Positions 1-9,470 are shown, counted from the first letter of the stretch. The stretch: DNA of 64,000 nt from Methylobacterium sp. CB376 (GCF_029714205.1 NZ_CP121648.1:4663001-4727000); one strand, 5' to 3'. Notes: generated by a model not told the origin, from the sequence alone. Made by a program: numbers and translations.

Positions 1-658
1 CGCGGTTGACCTCCATCATGCGGGTCATGGTGAGCACCGGGCTGACGTTGGAGCGTTCGAGGGCGCCGGGCTCGATCCGCGCCAGGGGGCCGGCGGGCCG
101 CGGCGGCGCCGAGGCGGCGTAGAGGTTCGCCCCCGCATTGGTGAGCTGGCGCGGATCCGCGAAGGCCACGAGGCGGATCCGGCCCCGGTTGCCCTGGCTG
201 GTCGAGACGGTGCCGTCCGCCCCGATCGCCAGCCCCGTCTCCTGCGGGTTGATCTGGATCGGCCCGCCCTCGCCGAGGACGAGGTTGCCGTCGCTCGTGA
301 CCAGCTGGCCCTGCGCGTTGAGCTCGAAGGCGCCGTTGCGGGTGTAGCGCTCGCCCTGCGGCGTCTGCACGGCGAAGAAGGCGTCGCCCCGGATCGCCGC
401 GTTGAGCGGGTTGCCGGTCGACTCGATCGGCCCCTGCGCGAGGTCGAGGGGCGTGCCCGCGTCGATGACGTAGGACAGGCGCCGGTCCGGCATCCGGAAG
501 GTCTCGGCCCGGGCCTTGGGCATCAGGTATTCCTGGAAATGCGTCGTGCGGCCCTTGAAGCCCGTCGTCGAGACGTTCGCCATGTTGTTGGCGATCACCT
601 CGAGTTCGCGCCCGAGCGCCATCTGGGCCGAGAGACCGATCAACTGCGCGTTCTGCAT
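1..658 (-). CDS. flgF: Flagellar basal-body rod protein FlgF (3' part cut by window edge)
   Basis: Proximal rod protein of the flagellar basal body, built in the periplasm after export by the flagellar type III apparatus. The reverse strand reads from an ATG at 658 into MQNAQLIGLSAQMAL, then the rod-family N-terminal motif (ANNMANVSTTGFK, about residues 24-36) that FlgF shares with FlgB/C/E/G, then a hook-domain region with GDAFFAVQTPQG and YTRNGAF. The frame stays open to base 1, so about 219 residues are visible and the C-terminus lies outside the window. It is divergent from fliL, separated by about 264 bp that must hold both promoters. FlgF is preferred over FlgG because of the short, Gln-rich start and 'LSAQMAL'; the two families are close, so this is likely but not certain. 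Confidence 0.9.
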   Translation of the reverse strand, partial: MQNAQLIGLSAQMALGRELEVIANNMANVSTTGFKGRTTHFQEYLMPKARAETFRMPDRRLSYVIDAGTPLDLAQGPIESTGNPLNAAIRGDAFFAVQTPQGERYTRNGAFELNAQGQLVTSDGNLVLGEGGPIQINPQETGLAIGADGTVSTSQGNRGRIRLVAFADPRQLTNAGANLYAASAPPRPAGPLARIEPGALERSNVSPVLTMTRMMEVNR

Positions 659-922
659 CGTCCCTGCGCTCCGCGAACCCTTCCCCGCCGGGTCGGCAGG
701 GAGAGGGGATCGCAGGGGCCGTGCCAGGTCGCGCCGGCGGGGAAAATCCTTGCGCGACAGCAGCTTGGACGAATGCCCGGCGCTCCCGGCCGCGAGCCGG
801 GAGCGCCGGGCGGCAGCTTCGACCCGGCAGGATCTGCCGCCTTAACGGCGGATTAACCATGCTCCTTTACCGTTTGTGCCGCACGCCCCGCCGGTCGGGC
901 GGGTTGCGGGACGCGGTCAGCC

Positions 923-1423
923 ATGGCGAAGAAGCCGAAGAAGGCGCCCGAGGGCGAGGAGGGCGAGGAGGGCGGGGGCCCGGAGGCGAAGCGCGGGAAG
1001 ACGCTCGCCCTGGTCGCGGGCGCGCTCGTCGTCCTGCTCCTGGCGGGCGGCGGCTACGGCTTCGTGAAGTACCGCGCCGGAAAGACCGAGGAGGTGGCCG
1101 AGGCCAAGCCCGCCATCACCTTCCTGGACGTGCGCGACCTCGTGATGAACCTCACCCCGGATGTCGGGCAGCCGAACGTGCGCTTCATCAAGCTGAAGGT
1201 CGCCCTGGAGGTCCACGACCCGAAGACGGCGGCCGAGATCCAGCCGCTGATGCCGCGCATCGAGGACGCCTTCCAGGTCTACATCCGCGAGATGCGCCCG
1301 GCCGATTTCGACGGCTCGATCGGCACCTACCGGTTGCGGGAGGAATTGCTGCGGCGCGTCAACGTCGCGGTCTACCCGGCCCGGGTGGACGCCGTGCTGT
1401 TCAAGGAATTCGTGATCCAGTAG
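923..1423 (+). CDS. fliL: Flagellar basal body-associated protein FliL
   Basis: Inner-membrane protein that surrounds the stator and supports torque generation. The 166-residue product has a charged Lys/Glu-rich cytoplasmic head (residues 1-26), one transmembrane helix (about 27-48, ALVVLLLAGGGYGF) and a periplasmic FliL domain containing FLDVRDLVMNL and ending in a conserved-looking FKEFVIQ. Length is normal for the family. It starts a plus-strand flagellar operon: fliM begins 21 bp after its stop, and two more flagellar genes follow. The order fliL-fliM is the usual alphaproteobacterial arrangement. Confidence 0.95.
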   Translation: MAKKPKKAPEGEEGEEGGGPEAKRGKTLALVAGALVVLLLAGGGYGFVKYRAGKTEEVAEAKPAITFLDVRDLVMNLTPDVGQPNVRFIKLKVALEVHDPKTAAEIQPLMPRIEDAFQVYIREMRPADFDGSIGTYRLREELLRRVNVAVYPARVDAVLFKEFVIQ

Positions 1424-1444
1424 CCGCGGGAAGGGACCAGCACC

Positions 1445-2656
1445 TTGGCCGGACCGGACGACGAGATCCTGGACGACGACTGGGCGGCGGCGCTCGCCGA
1501 GCAGAATGCCGGCGGCGACGCCTCCCTGGCGGAGGAATGGGGCGCGGCCCTCGCCGAGCAGGGCACGACCCTGTCGAGCGACATGGCGGCCGAATGGGCC
1601 AACATGATCGACGAGGGCGAGGCCGAGAACCTCCCCGAACTCGCCGGGAACGACCGGATCCTCAACCAGGAGGAGATTGACCAAGTCCTCGGCTTCTCGC
1701 TGAGGGAACTCTCGGCCTCGGGCGCGGGCGGCATCCGCGCGATCGTCGATTCGGGCGTCGTCTCCTACGAACGCCTGCCGATGCTGGAGATCATCTTCGA
1801 CCGGATGATCCGGTTGTTGTCGACCTCCCTGCGCAACTTCTTCCAGGACAACGTCGAGGTCACGCTCGACAACATCACCTCGGTGCGCTTCGGCGACTAC
1901 CTCAACGCGATTCCGCTACCGACGCTGCTCGGCGTGTTCAAGGCCGACCTGTGGGAGAATTCCGGCCTCGTCACGGTCGATTCGAACCTCGCCTACGCGA
2001 CGCTCGACCTGCTGCTCGGCGGCAAGCGCGGCACGACGACGATCCGCCTCGACGGGCGGCCCTTCACCAGCATCGAGATGTCGCTGGTGCGGCGCATGCT
2101 GGAGATCATCCTCGGCGACCTCGAAGCCTCCTTCCAGCCCCTCTCGCCGGTGCGCTTCCAGATCGACCGGCTCGAATCGAACCCGCGCTTCGCCACCATC
2201 ACCCGGCCGGCCAACGCCGCCATCCTGATCGACCTCAAGCTCGACATGGAGGGCCGCGGCGGCCTGCTGCAGATCCTGTTCCCCTACGCCACGATCGAGC
2301 CGATCCGCGACCTGCTGCTGCAGAGCTTCATGGGCGAGAAGCTCGGGCGGGACCACGTCTGGGAGGGGCACCTCGCCACCGAGATCTGGCAGGCCGAGGT
2401 CGAGGTGGAGGCGGTGCTCCACCAGATGACCCTGCCGCTCAAGCGCGTCCTCGCCCTCGAAGTGGGCGACACGATCCTGTTCGACGCCAAGCCCACGGAC
2501 CTCATCACCCTGCGCTGCGGCGACTGGGCGCTGAGCCAGGGGCGGATCGGGCGGCTGGAGGACAGCATCGCGGTCCAGGTCACCCGCCCGCTCCGGCGCG
2601 CCCGCACCACCTTCGCGGCCTTCGAGGCCTCGATGAAGAACCAGAAGGACGGCTGA
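1445..2656 (+). CDS. fliM: Flagellar motor switch protein FliM
   Basis: C-ring protein that receives CheY-P and sets rotation direction. The 403-residue product has the CheY-binding motif (ILNQEEIDQVLG, about residues 73-84), a CheC-like middle domain and a C-terminal SpoA domain near residues 320-390. The only good start is TTG at 1445, 21 bp after fliL; the next in-frame Met is residue 47 and would remove part of the N-terminus. Odd feature: the first 60 residues carry three imperfect 19-residue repeats with Trp at positions 13, 32 and 51 (DDDWAAALAEQ, AEEWGAALAEQ, AAEWANMIDEG), upstream of the CheY motif, where textbook FliM has nothing. Confidence 0.95.
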   Translation: MAGPDDEILDDDWAAALAEQNAGGDASLAEEWGAALAEQGTTLSSDMAAEWANMIDEGEAENLPELAGNDRILNQEEIDQVLGFSLRELSASGAGGIRAIVDSGVVSYERLPMLEIIFDRMIRLLSTSLRNFFQDNVEVTLDNITSVRFGDYLNAIPLPTLLGVFKADLWENSGLVTVDSNLAYATLDLLLGGKRGTTTIRLDGRPFTSIEMSLVRRMLEIILGDLEASFQPLSPVRFQIDRLESNPRFATITRPANAAILIDLKLDMEGRGGLLQILFPYATIEPIRDLLLQSFMGEKLGRDHVWEGHLATEIWQAEVEVEAVLHQMTLPLKRVLALEVGDTILFDAKPTDLITLRCGDWALSQGRIGRLEDSIAVQVTRPLRRARTTFAAFEASMKNQKDG

Positions 2657-2691
2657 ACCGTGTCCCACGCCCTCGCGCAAGCGGCTTCGCC

Positions 2692-3183
2692 ATGACAGCC
2701 CTGGTCGGATTGCTGGCCGACGGGCTCGTCGCCGTGCTCCTCGTCGCGAGCATCGTCTCGTCGGTGACGCTGAGCCGCCGCATCGTGCGGCTCAAGGCCG
2801 ACGAATCCGCCATGCGCCGCACCATCGGCGACCTCATGATCGCGACCGAATCGGCCGAGCGGGCCATCACCGGGCTTCGCGCGACGCTCGGCGCCTGCGA
2901 GCGCACCCTGGCCGAGCGCCTCACCGTGGCGGAGGCGACGACGGCGGGGCTCGCCGAGCAGGTCCGGGCCGGCGAGGAGGTGGTGGAGCGCATCGCCCGC
3001 ATCGTCGCCCAGGCACGCCCGGCCGCGGCCGCGGCCGCGCCCGCCGTGATGTCCGCCGCCCCGGCCCGGGCGCCCGCCGCCCCGCCCGAGCCCTCGACCG
3101 CCGAGCGCCTCGGCGCCGCCGCCGCCGCCGCCCGCGCGCTCAGCGAGCGGGCCCTCAACCGCCTCCAGAGCCAGGCCGCATGA
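2692..3183 (+). CDS. DUF6468 / PflI-like flagellar protein
   Basis: The 163-residue product has an N-terminal membrane helix (about residues 4-26, LVGLLADGLVAVLLVASIV), a heptad-like helical region (30-110) and an Ala/Pro-rich tail. It lies 35 bp after fliM and its stop overlaps the ATG of the next gene (ATGA at 3180-3183), so it is cotranscribed with the flagellar genes. In other alphaproteobacteria this position holds a DUF6468 protein, which in Caulobacter is called PflI (flagellar positioning). I assign the family from position and shape; the cellular role here is inferred. Confidence 0.75.
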   Translation: MTALVGLLADGLVAVLLVASIVSSVTLSRRIVRLKADESAMRRTIGDLMIATESAERAITGLRATLGACERTLAERLTVAEATTAGLAEQVRAGEEVVERIARIVAQARPAAAAAAPAVMSAAPARAPAAPPEPSTAERLGAAAAAARALSERALNRLQSQAA

Positions 3184-4112
3184 GCGGAACCCTGCGGCGG
3201 CTGGCCGCGCGGCTCGCCGGGACGCGGCCCACCCATCGCCCGTCCGGGCCAGAGGCCAGGCCAGGCGTCAAGCCAGACGTCAAGCCAGACGCCAAGCCCC
3301 GCGCCGGACGCGGGCGGCCCTCGCCCGGCAAGCTCGTCAAGAAGCCCTCCTGGCGGGGGCCGAGCCCGCGCCTGCGGCTCGTGGATGCGGTCGCGCTCGC
3401 GGCGGGCGGCCTGCTGATCCTCAAGCTCCTCAGCCTCGCGGCGGAGGACGGCCCGGCGCGCCGCACGGATTTCGCCCGCGTGCTCTCGCATGCCCGCGCG
3501 GGGGCCGAGCTGCCGGACCCCTCGGTGACCGGCTCGGTCGGGTCGAAGGAGGAGGCCGAGCGGGAGACCAGGGAGGCGGGCAGGGAGCCGCCCGCGTCCC
3601 GGCCCGCCCCCAGGGCCGCGCCCGAGGGCGCCTCCAGCGAGCGGGCGATCCTCGAGAAGCTCGGCGCCCGCCGCGACGCGCTGCAGCAGCGCAACCGCGA
3701 CCTCGACACCCGCGAGCAGCTCCTCGAGAACGCCGAGCGCCGGCTGGAGACGCGCATCCGCGACCTGAAATCCCTGGAGGACAAGGCCGAGGGCGCCGCC
3801 GTGGCCAAGCGCGGCGAGAGCGAGGCGGCGGGGTTGAAGCCCCTCGTCACCATGTACGAGACCATGAAGCCGAAGGAGGCGGCGCGCGTCTTCGACCGGC
3901 TCTCCCTCGACGTGCTGGTGCCGGTCGTGGTGGCGATGAACCCGCGCAAGATGGCCGAGGTGCTGGCGGTGATGCAGCCGGAGGCCGCCGAGAAGCTGAC
4001 GGTCGCCCTGGCGATGCGCGCCCGCGGCGCCCCCGTCCCGCCGCCCGCGCCGAGCGCCGCCGCGCTGCCCCCGAACGAGTTGCCGGCGATCGAGCCTCCG
4101 CCCGGGCGGTGA
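3180..4112 (+). CDS. MotE-like / MgtE-intracellular-domain flagellar protein
   Basis: The 310-residue product has a basic Pro/Lys-rich head with a short repeat (VKPD, VKPD, AKPR; a 12-bp DNA repeat near 3265-3300), a transmembrane helix (about 62-82), a disordered segment, a coiled coil (about 155-200) and a conserved C-terminal helical region (about 218-275, containing YETMKPKEAARVFDRL and MNPRKMAEVL). That region resembles the MgtE N-terminal/FliG-like fold used by alphaproteobacterial MotE, a periplasmic chaperone of MotC in Sinorhizobium. It overlaps the upstream DUF6468 gene by 4 bp and closes the flagellar operon. Family membership is good; a MotC partner is not visible in the window. 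Confidence 0.8.
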   Translation: MSGTLRRLAARLAGTRPTHRPSGPEARPGVKPDVKPDAKPRAGRGRPSPGKLVKKPSWRGPSPRLRLVDAVALAAGGLLILKLLSLAAEDGPARRTDFARVLSHARAGAELPDPSVTGSVGSKEEAERETREAGREPPASRPAPRAAPEGASSERAILEKLGARRDALQQRNRDLDTREQLLENAERRLETRIRDLKSLEDKAEGAAVAKRGESEAAGLKPLVTMYETMKPKEAARVFDRLSLDVLVPVVVAMNPRKMAEVLAVMQPEAAEKLTVALAMRARGAPVPPPAPSAAALPPNELPAIEPPPGR

Positions 4113-4285
4113 CGCCCCGGCCTCGCCGGACCGGCATCCCGGGGCCCGAGTGCTCCGGCTTCCGACGCGACCACGCGCTACAGCCCGGATAGGCCTTTGG
4201 TCCAGATCGGAGGGCCGCTTTCCTTAGGGAAGAATACAGACTTGCCGCCGATCATCCGGCGGATTCGAGCAATCGGGAGCTCCCC

Positions 4286-6382
4286 ATGCGGTCCCTGTCG
4301 ATCCGCGTCGTCGTCATGTCACTGTCGCTAGGGCTCGGGCTCGCCGCGGTCGCGCTCGCGGCGTTCCAGCTCGCCGGGCTGATCGACCGCAGGGAGGTCG
4401 CCGACCGGGTCGCGACCTACGTGGCGGCCGACCGGGCGCTCTTCCTCGGGCTGACCGGGACGCGCCTGGAGCGCGGTTACGGCTTCACCGCCCTGATGCA
4501 GGACCTCGAGACCGGTCGCTGGAACCGGGAGAAGTCGCTCGAGGCCCGGCCCGCCCTGGATCAGGCCGTCGCGCGGGCGGTGGGGGAGATGCGCCGCGTG
4601 GCGAGCCCCGCCCTGCGCGACAAGGGCGCCGAGATCGACGCGCTCTACGAGGAGTGGAAGCGGCTGCGCCCGTCCGTGACGGCGGCCTACGGCCAGGAGC
4701 TCCCGGCGCGCGATCCCGCGCTGGGCAAGCGGATGATGGAACTCGGAACCCGCCTCGTCACGCTCCTCGAAGCGGCCTCCGACGCCGTCGAGACCGAGAT
4801 CCGCGCGCTGGATCCCGCGCTCTCGGGACATCTCGACGCGCGCATGACGACCTGGCTGGCCCGGACCTCGATCGGGCAGCACGCCTTCGTCACCAACAAC
4901 CTGATGGCGGCGGGGCGGCCGGCCACGCCGGCCGAGGCGATCGAGCTCGGCCAGGCGGACACCCAGAACCGCAGCGCCTGGCAGCTCGTCGGCCGCATGA
5001 TCAAGGCCGGCGGCTTCGAGGCCGCGGTGCGCGACGCCTACGCGCGCGCCCAGGACCTGAACTACGCCGGGAGCATGGCGCGGATGCGCGACTCCGCCAC
5101 CGCCGCGGTGCATGACGGCCGCCCGATCCAGCTGCCGCGCCGGGAATGGGATATGAGCGTCTTCGAGGGCCAGGCCGCCATCGTCGACGTGGCGGTCGCC
5201 CTGCTGGACGCGGCCGTCGCCGAGGCCCAGGCCCGCTCGGCGCAGGCCGGCCGGGCGGTGTCCCTCTGCGCGGCGCTGATCGTCGCGCTGGTGCTCCTCA
5301 CCGGGGCGGCGCTCGTGATCGTGCAGGTCAGGGTGGTGCGCGGCATCCTGAACCTCTCGGTCGCGATGCAGGACCTCGCGGCCGGGCGCATGGACGTCGA
5401 GGTGCCGGGGGCGGGACGCCGGGACGAGCTCGGCGCGATGGCGGCGGCCGTGCAGGTTTTCCGCACGAACCTGGTCCACGCCAGGGCGATGGAGGAGCAG
5501 GCCTCCCGCGAGCGCCTCTCGGCCCAGGAGCAGCGGCGGGCCGGCCGCCGCCAGCTGGCCGACGCCTTCGAGGCGGCGGTGAGCGGCATCATCACGGTCG
5601 TCTCCTCGTCGGCCGACGCGCTGCAGAGTGCCGCCGGCGCGATGACCAGCACCGCGGCCGAGACGGCGGACCGCTCCGCGCGGGTCGCGTCCTCGGCCGA
5701 GCGGGCCGCGTCCAACGTCGCGGCGGTGGCGGCCGCGACCGAGGAGCTCGGCGCCTCGGCCCAGGAGATCGGCCGGCAGGTCTCCGGCTCGGCGGATCTC
5801 GCCCGCGTGGCGGTCGGCGAGGCGGACCAGACCGCCTCGCTCGTCCACGAACTGAGCGGCGCGGTCGCCCGGATCGGCGACGTGGTGTCGATCATCTCCT
5901 CGATCGCGAGCCAGACCAACCTGCTGGCCTTGAACGCCACGATCGAGGCGGCGCGGGCCGGCGAGGCGGGGCGCGGCTTCGCCGTGGTCGCCGCCGAGGT
6001 GAAGGCCCTGGCCGACCAGACCGCCAAGGCCACCGACGAGATCGCCCGGCAGATTGGGCAGGTCCAGGGCGCGACCGGCAACGCCGTGGCGGCGATCGGC
6101 GGCATCGCGGCGCGGATTCGGGAGATCAGCGGCCTCGCGGTCGCCACCGCCTCGGCGGTCGAGGAGCAGGGCGCGGTCACGCAGGAGATCCTGCGCAACG
6201 TCACGCAGGCGGCGGACGGCGCGGGCGAGGTCAGGAACACCATCGCGGGCGTCGCGGGGGCGGCGGAGCGGACCGGCACCACCGCCGGCCAGGTGCTGTC
6301 CTCGGCCTCCGACCTCTCGCGCGAGGCGCAGCACCTCTCGGAGGAGGTGACGCGCTTCCTCTCGGGCCTGCGCGCCGCCTGA
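4286..6382 (+). CDS. Methyl-accepting chemotaxis protein with HAMP domain
   Basis: Inner-membrane chemoreceptor that controls CheA. The 698-residue product has TM1 (about 7-29), a long periplasmic helical sensor (about 30-320), TM2 (about 323-350, [16 protein letters not shown]), a HAMP domain (about 350-405) and a C-terminal signalling domain. The hairpin tip is clear: [19 protein letters not shown] followed by [18 protein letters not shown]. There is no C-terminal CheR/CheB-tethering pentapeptide; the protein ends in FLSGLRAA. The ligand cannot be told from sequence. A 173-bp gap with an AT-richer stretch separates it from the flagellar operon, so it probably has its own promoter. Confidence 0.93.
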   Translation: MRSLSIRVVVMSLSLGLGLAAVALAAFQLAGLIDRREVADRVATYVAADRALFLGLTGTRLERGYGFTALMQDLETGRWNREKSLEARPALDQAVARAVGEMRRVASPALRDKGAEIDALYEEWKRLRPSVTAAYGQELPARDPALGKRMMELGTRLVTLLEAASDAVETEIRALDPALSGHLDARMTTWLARTSIGQHAFVTNNLMAAGRPATPAEAIELGQADTQNRSAWQLVGRMIKAGGFEAAVRDAYARAQDLNYAGSMARMRDSATAAVHDGRPIQLPRREWDMSVFEGQAAIVDVAVALLDAAVAEAQARSAQAGRAVSLCAALIVALVLLTGAALVIVQVRVVRGILNLSVAMQDLAAGRMDVEVPGAGRRDELGAMAAAVQVFRTNLVHARAMEEQASRERLSAQEQRRAGRRQLADAFEAAVSGIITVVSSSADALQSAAGAMTSTAAETADRSARVASSAERAASNVAAVAAATEELGASAQEIGRQVSGSADLARVAVGEADQTASLVHELSGAVARIGDVVSIISSIASQTNLLALNATIEAARAGEAGRGFAVVAAEVKALADQTAKATDEIARQIGQVQGATGNAVAAIGGIAARIREISGLAVATASAVEEQGAVTQEILRNVTQAADGAGEVRNTIAGVAGAAERTGTTAGQVLSSASDLSREAQHLSEEVTRFLSGLRAA

Positions 6383-6397
6383 GCGCGCGGGCCCGGA

Positions 6398-8854
6398 TCA
6401 GGCCGGCTCCCCGAGGGCGGTCCCCGCCGTCCGGGCGCGGGGTGAGCGCGCGGGCCTCCGTCGCGGGCGCCCCGCGCCGGGCCGGCGGGGGCCGGCGCGC
6501 TCCCGCGCCTCCGCGGGCGCCGGCCGGGCATGCGCGTCGAGGAAGGCCCGGCAGGCCGCGAACTCCGTCCGCGCCTCCTCGGGCAGGTCGGGCAGGCCCG
6601 CCTCCCGCGCGAGGGATTCGGCGTAGCGCAGCATGGCGGGCGTGGGCGGGCGCGGGGCGCCCGGCGCGGTCGGCTCCCGCTTCTCCGCGTGCGCGTCGAG
6701 GAAGCGCCGGCAGACCGCGGCGTCGCGCGCGACGCCGCGGGGCAGGGGCAGGTTCTTCCGGGCGGCGAGCGCCGTCGCGAAGGCCACCATCGCGTCGCTC
6801 GGCGGCCGCCCGGCCGGCGCGGCGGCCGGGCCCTCGACGGCGGCCCGTTCCAGCCCGGCCACTGCGGCGATCAGCGCGTCGAGGCGCGCCCGGGTCCGCT
6901 GCCGAAACGTCTCGGCCCGGCTCACCGCCTCGGCGCGCGTCGCGGCCCGGCCGATCTCGGCGAGGTCCGCCTCGAACACCGCGCGCCCGACCGGGTCGCC
7001 GTAGGCCGGGAAGACCCGCCGGACGGCGTCGATGAAGGCGAGGCCCGCCTCCGTCACGGTGATCGTGGGGTCGCGGCCCCTGGCGCCGCCCCCGCCCCGG
7101 TCGGCGCGGCCGGGGGTGTCGCGCCGGCGCCGCGGGGCGTTGCCCCCCGCACCGGCCCGCGCATCGGCGGGGAGAGCGCCGCCGAGGACGACGTAGCCGC
7201 TCTTCTCCAGCTTCGGCAGCACCGCGTCGCGGGTCGCGGCCGTCCCGAGGCCGCGGGGCTCGTTCGGGTTCGCCGGGTTCTCCAGGGCGCGCTTGAGCGC
7301 CGGATCCTCCACCTGGTCGATGAGCCGGCCCATCACCACCGGCAGCTCGCCGCGGGTGATCCGGCGCGGCGGCTCGGTCATCGCGCCCTCGACCCGCGCC
7401 TCGCCGGCGCGGGCCGCCTCGCCCGGTGCGACCGGCGGCAGGCGCCCGGCCGAGGGCTCGTCCTCCCGCTTCGCCTTGCCGGGCACGGGCTCCTCGTCCT
7501 CGGCCTCGGCGCCGTAGACCGCCCGCCAGCCGGGCGCGCGCACGACGCTGCCGGTCACCGCGAAGCGCTTGGGCCCGAGCGCGGTCGCGACCTCGGCCGA
7601 GACCGTGGTCCGGGCGTCGATCCCGTCCGGCAGGTGGGCGGCCAGGAAGGCCTTGGCCACCAGCTCCCAGAGCCGCCACGCCTCCGGCCCGACCTCGCCC
7701 GGCCGCGGCACCTTGCGCAGCGGCACGATGGCGTGGTGCTCGCCCGGATCCTTGACGTAGTGGCCGCGCGGACCGCGGCGGAGCACGACCGCCCCGGGCG
7801 CCGGGACGAGCCCGGCGAGGTCGGGCAGGCTCGCGCCGAGCGCCGCGAGCACGGCCGGCGCGTCGCCGCTCTGGCTCTCCGGCAAGTGCTCGGATTCGGT
7901 GCGCGGGTAGCTCAGGAAGCCGCGGTCGTAGAGGTCCTGGGCCAGGGAGGCGGTGCGCTGCGGGTCGAAGCCGAAGCTCTTGGCGCAGCGCCGGGCCAGG
8001 GTGTCCTTCGAGAACAGCCGCGGCGGCGGGCGCCGCACGTCCCGCTCGGCGACCGCGAGGGGCCCGGCCCAGCCGCGCGCCGCGGCCGCGATCGCCTCCG
8101 CCTCCTCGCGGGCGAAGATCCGCTCCTTCGGCGCGTGCCACAGCGTCAACTCCGCCCCGCTCACCGTTGCGACCGGCAGCGCGATCCGGAAGAATTCCCG
8201 CGGCACGAAGTCCCGGATGCGCCGCTCCAGATCGGCCAGCAGCGCGAGGGTCGGCGTCTGCACGCCGCCGAAGCGCCAGGGCTCCCGGAAGGCCGCCGGG
8301 CGCAGGCGCAGCGACACCGCCCGGGTGCCGTTGAGTCCGAGATGCCAATCCTCGTAGCGGCGGCAGAGCGCCTCCTGGTAGGCGGCGTAGTCCCGCTCGC
8401 CCGAATCCGGGTCGCGCCCCAGGGCCGCGAAGGCGCGCCGGATCGAGACCTCGTCGAGGGCGCCGAGGCGCAGCCGGTCGACCCGGCCGCGATAGCCCAG
8501 GTGCTCCAGCACCTCCCAGGCGATCATCGAGCCCTCGCGGCCCGGATCGGTGGCGATGATCACCCGCTCGACCCCGTCGAGGGCCCGGCGGATCGCCGCG
8601 ATCCGAGCGGCGTGCGAGGCCCCGGACCGGCTCTGCCCGCAGCAGAGCGGGATCTCGTCGACGGCGATCGGCAGGTCCTCGAACCGCCACGCCTTCCAGG
8701 CCGGCCTGATCTCGGCGGGTTCCTGCGCGGCGAGCAGGTGCCCCTCGGCGGCGATGCAGACCGTCGTCGGCGCGCGGAAGAAGCGCTGCAGCTCGCGCAT
8801 CGCCGAGGGCTTCTCGAAGAAGAACAACGTCCTTCCGGCCTGGCCACGGGCCAT
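6398..8854 (-). CDS. topB: DNA topoisomerase III (type IA)
   Basis: Type IA topoisomerase that passes single strands through a transient nick to decatenate DNA. The 818-residue product has a Toprim domain (Glu14 in FEKPS; D103-P-G-R-E107), the active-site Tyr316 in FLSYPRTES, GEHHAIVP, and GLGTAATRDAV near residues 540-550. It is longer than E. coli TopB (653) and lacks cysteine zinc fingers. The extra C-terminus holds two copies of a module of about 38 residues (PSDAMVAFATALAARKNLPL and PTPAMLRYAESLAREAGLPD, each closing in FLDAHA), then a basic tail. It converges on the MCP gene with a 15-bp gap. Such TopB forms occur on plasmids and integrative elements, but none is visible here. Confidence 0.92.
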   Translation of the reverse strand: MARGQAGRTLFFFEKPSAMRELQRFFRAPTTVCIAAEGHLLAAQEPAEIRPAWKAWRFEDLPIAVDEIPLCCGQSRSGASHAARIAAIRRALDGVERVIIATDPGREGSMIAWEVLEHLGYRGRVDRLRLGALDEVSIRRAFAALGRDPDSGERDYAAYQEALCRRYEDWHLGLNGTRAVSLRLRPAAFREPWRFGGVQTPTLALLADLERRIRDFVPREFFRIALPVATVSGAELTLWHAPKERIFAREEAEAIAAAARGWAGPLAVAERDVRRPPPRLFSKDTLARRCAKSFGFDPQRTASLAQDLYDRGFLSYPRTESEHLPESQSGDAPAVLAALGASLPDLAGLVPAPGAVVLRRGPRGHYVKDPGEHHAIVPLRKVPRPGEVGPEAWRLWELVAKAFLAAHLPDGIDARTTVSAEVATALGPKRFAVTGSVVRAPGWRAVYGAEAEDEEPVPGKAKREDEPSAGRLPPVAPGEAARAGEARVEGAMTEPPRRITRGELPVVMGRLIDQVEDPALKRALENPANPNEPRGLGTAATRDAVLPKLEKSGYVVLGGALPADARAGAGGNAPRRRRDTPGRADRGGGGARGRDPTITVTEAGLAFIDAVRRVFPAYGDPVGRAVFEADLAEIGRAATRAEAVSRAETFRQRTRARLDALIAAVAGLERAAVEGPAAAPAGRPPSDAMVAFATALAARKNLPLPRGVARDAAVCRRFLDAHAEKREPTAPGAPRPPTPAMLRYAESLAREAGLPDLPEEARTEFAACRAFLDAHARPAPAEARERAGPRRPGAGRPRRRPARSPRARTAGTALGEPA

Positions 8855-9053
8855 GGCGCCAGATCCTCAGCGGCAGAATGCGAACGGATCAGGAACATAT
8901 CGGCCGGGCGGGCGCCCGTCAACGCGGGTCCGCGCCGGCTCCCGGCGCATCGCCTCGGCGCGCCCCTGCCTCAGTCATCATCCCCAGCTTGCCCCGTCGA
9001 GGGCGGATGTCATCTTGGATGACGAGGGGAAACTTGCCGAGAGGACCAGTACC

Positions 9054-9470
9054 ATGGATATACGGAACAGCGTTCTGGCCGCCGCAATCCTGACATTCGT
9101 GGGTGTTGGTCTTGCGGGTCAGGCGCGCGCGCAGGGCCTGCTGGTGGAGCCGCCGGGTCTTCCGGGCGTGGTGCTGCCGCGGCTGGCGCCGGGCGCGAAT
9201 CCGCTGGTCGACGGCTCCCTGGTCTTCCACGGGAATTACTGCGGCCCCGGCGACCGCGGCCCGGGCCGCCCTCCGGTCGACGCGCTCGACCGGGCCTGCA
9301 TGCACCACGATGCCTGCACGCCGGCGGGGGGCGTGCCGTCCTGCGCCTGCAACGCCCGCCTGCAGCGGGAGGCCACCGCCGTGGCGCGCAGCCGGCGCCA
9401 GCCCGCGGACCTGCGCGACCTCGCCGCCCTCGTGGCCCAGGGCGCGGCCGCGATGCCCTGCAATCCCTGA
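9054..9470 (+). CDS. Secreted phospholipase A2-like protein
   Basis: Likely secreted lipase of the small prokaryotic PLA2 type, which cleaves the sn-2 ester of phospholipids with a Ca-bound water and a His/Asp pair. The 138-residue product has a signal peptide (1-26, ending AGQARAQG), the Ca-loop-like motif NYCGPGDRG, and the catalytic signature ACMHHDAC followed by CACNARL. Six cysteines follow the signal peptide, fitting a disulfide-bonded exported protein. ATG 9054 was chosen because it immediately precedes the signal peptide; GAGGA lies about 10 bases upstream. Enzymatic activity is inferred from motifs. It is monocistronic, divergent from topB. Confidence 0.8.
   Translation: MDIRNSVLAAAILTFVGVGLAGQARAQGLLVEPPGLPGVVLPRLAPGANPLVDGSLVFHGNYCGPGDRGPGRPPVDALDRACMHHDACTPAGGVPSCACNARLQREATAVARSRRQPADLRDLAALVAQGAAAMPCNP

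Noticed and set aside
4328..6334. A 668-codon frame antisense to the MCP gene
   Set aside because: No motifs, and composition is dictated by the real gene's codon positions.
8541..8552. Gly105 in place of the second Toprim Asp in topoisomerase III (D-P-G-R-E)
   Set aside because: At first it looked like a lost metal ligand, but many TopB proteins (for example in Firmicutes and Bacteroidetes) carry D-A-G-R-E, so this is a subfamily feature.
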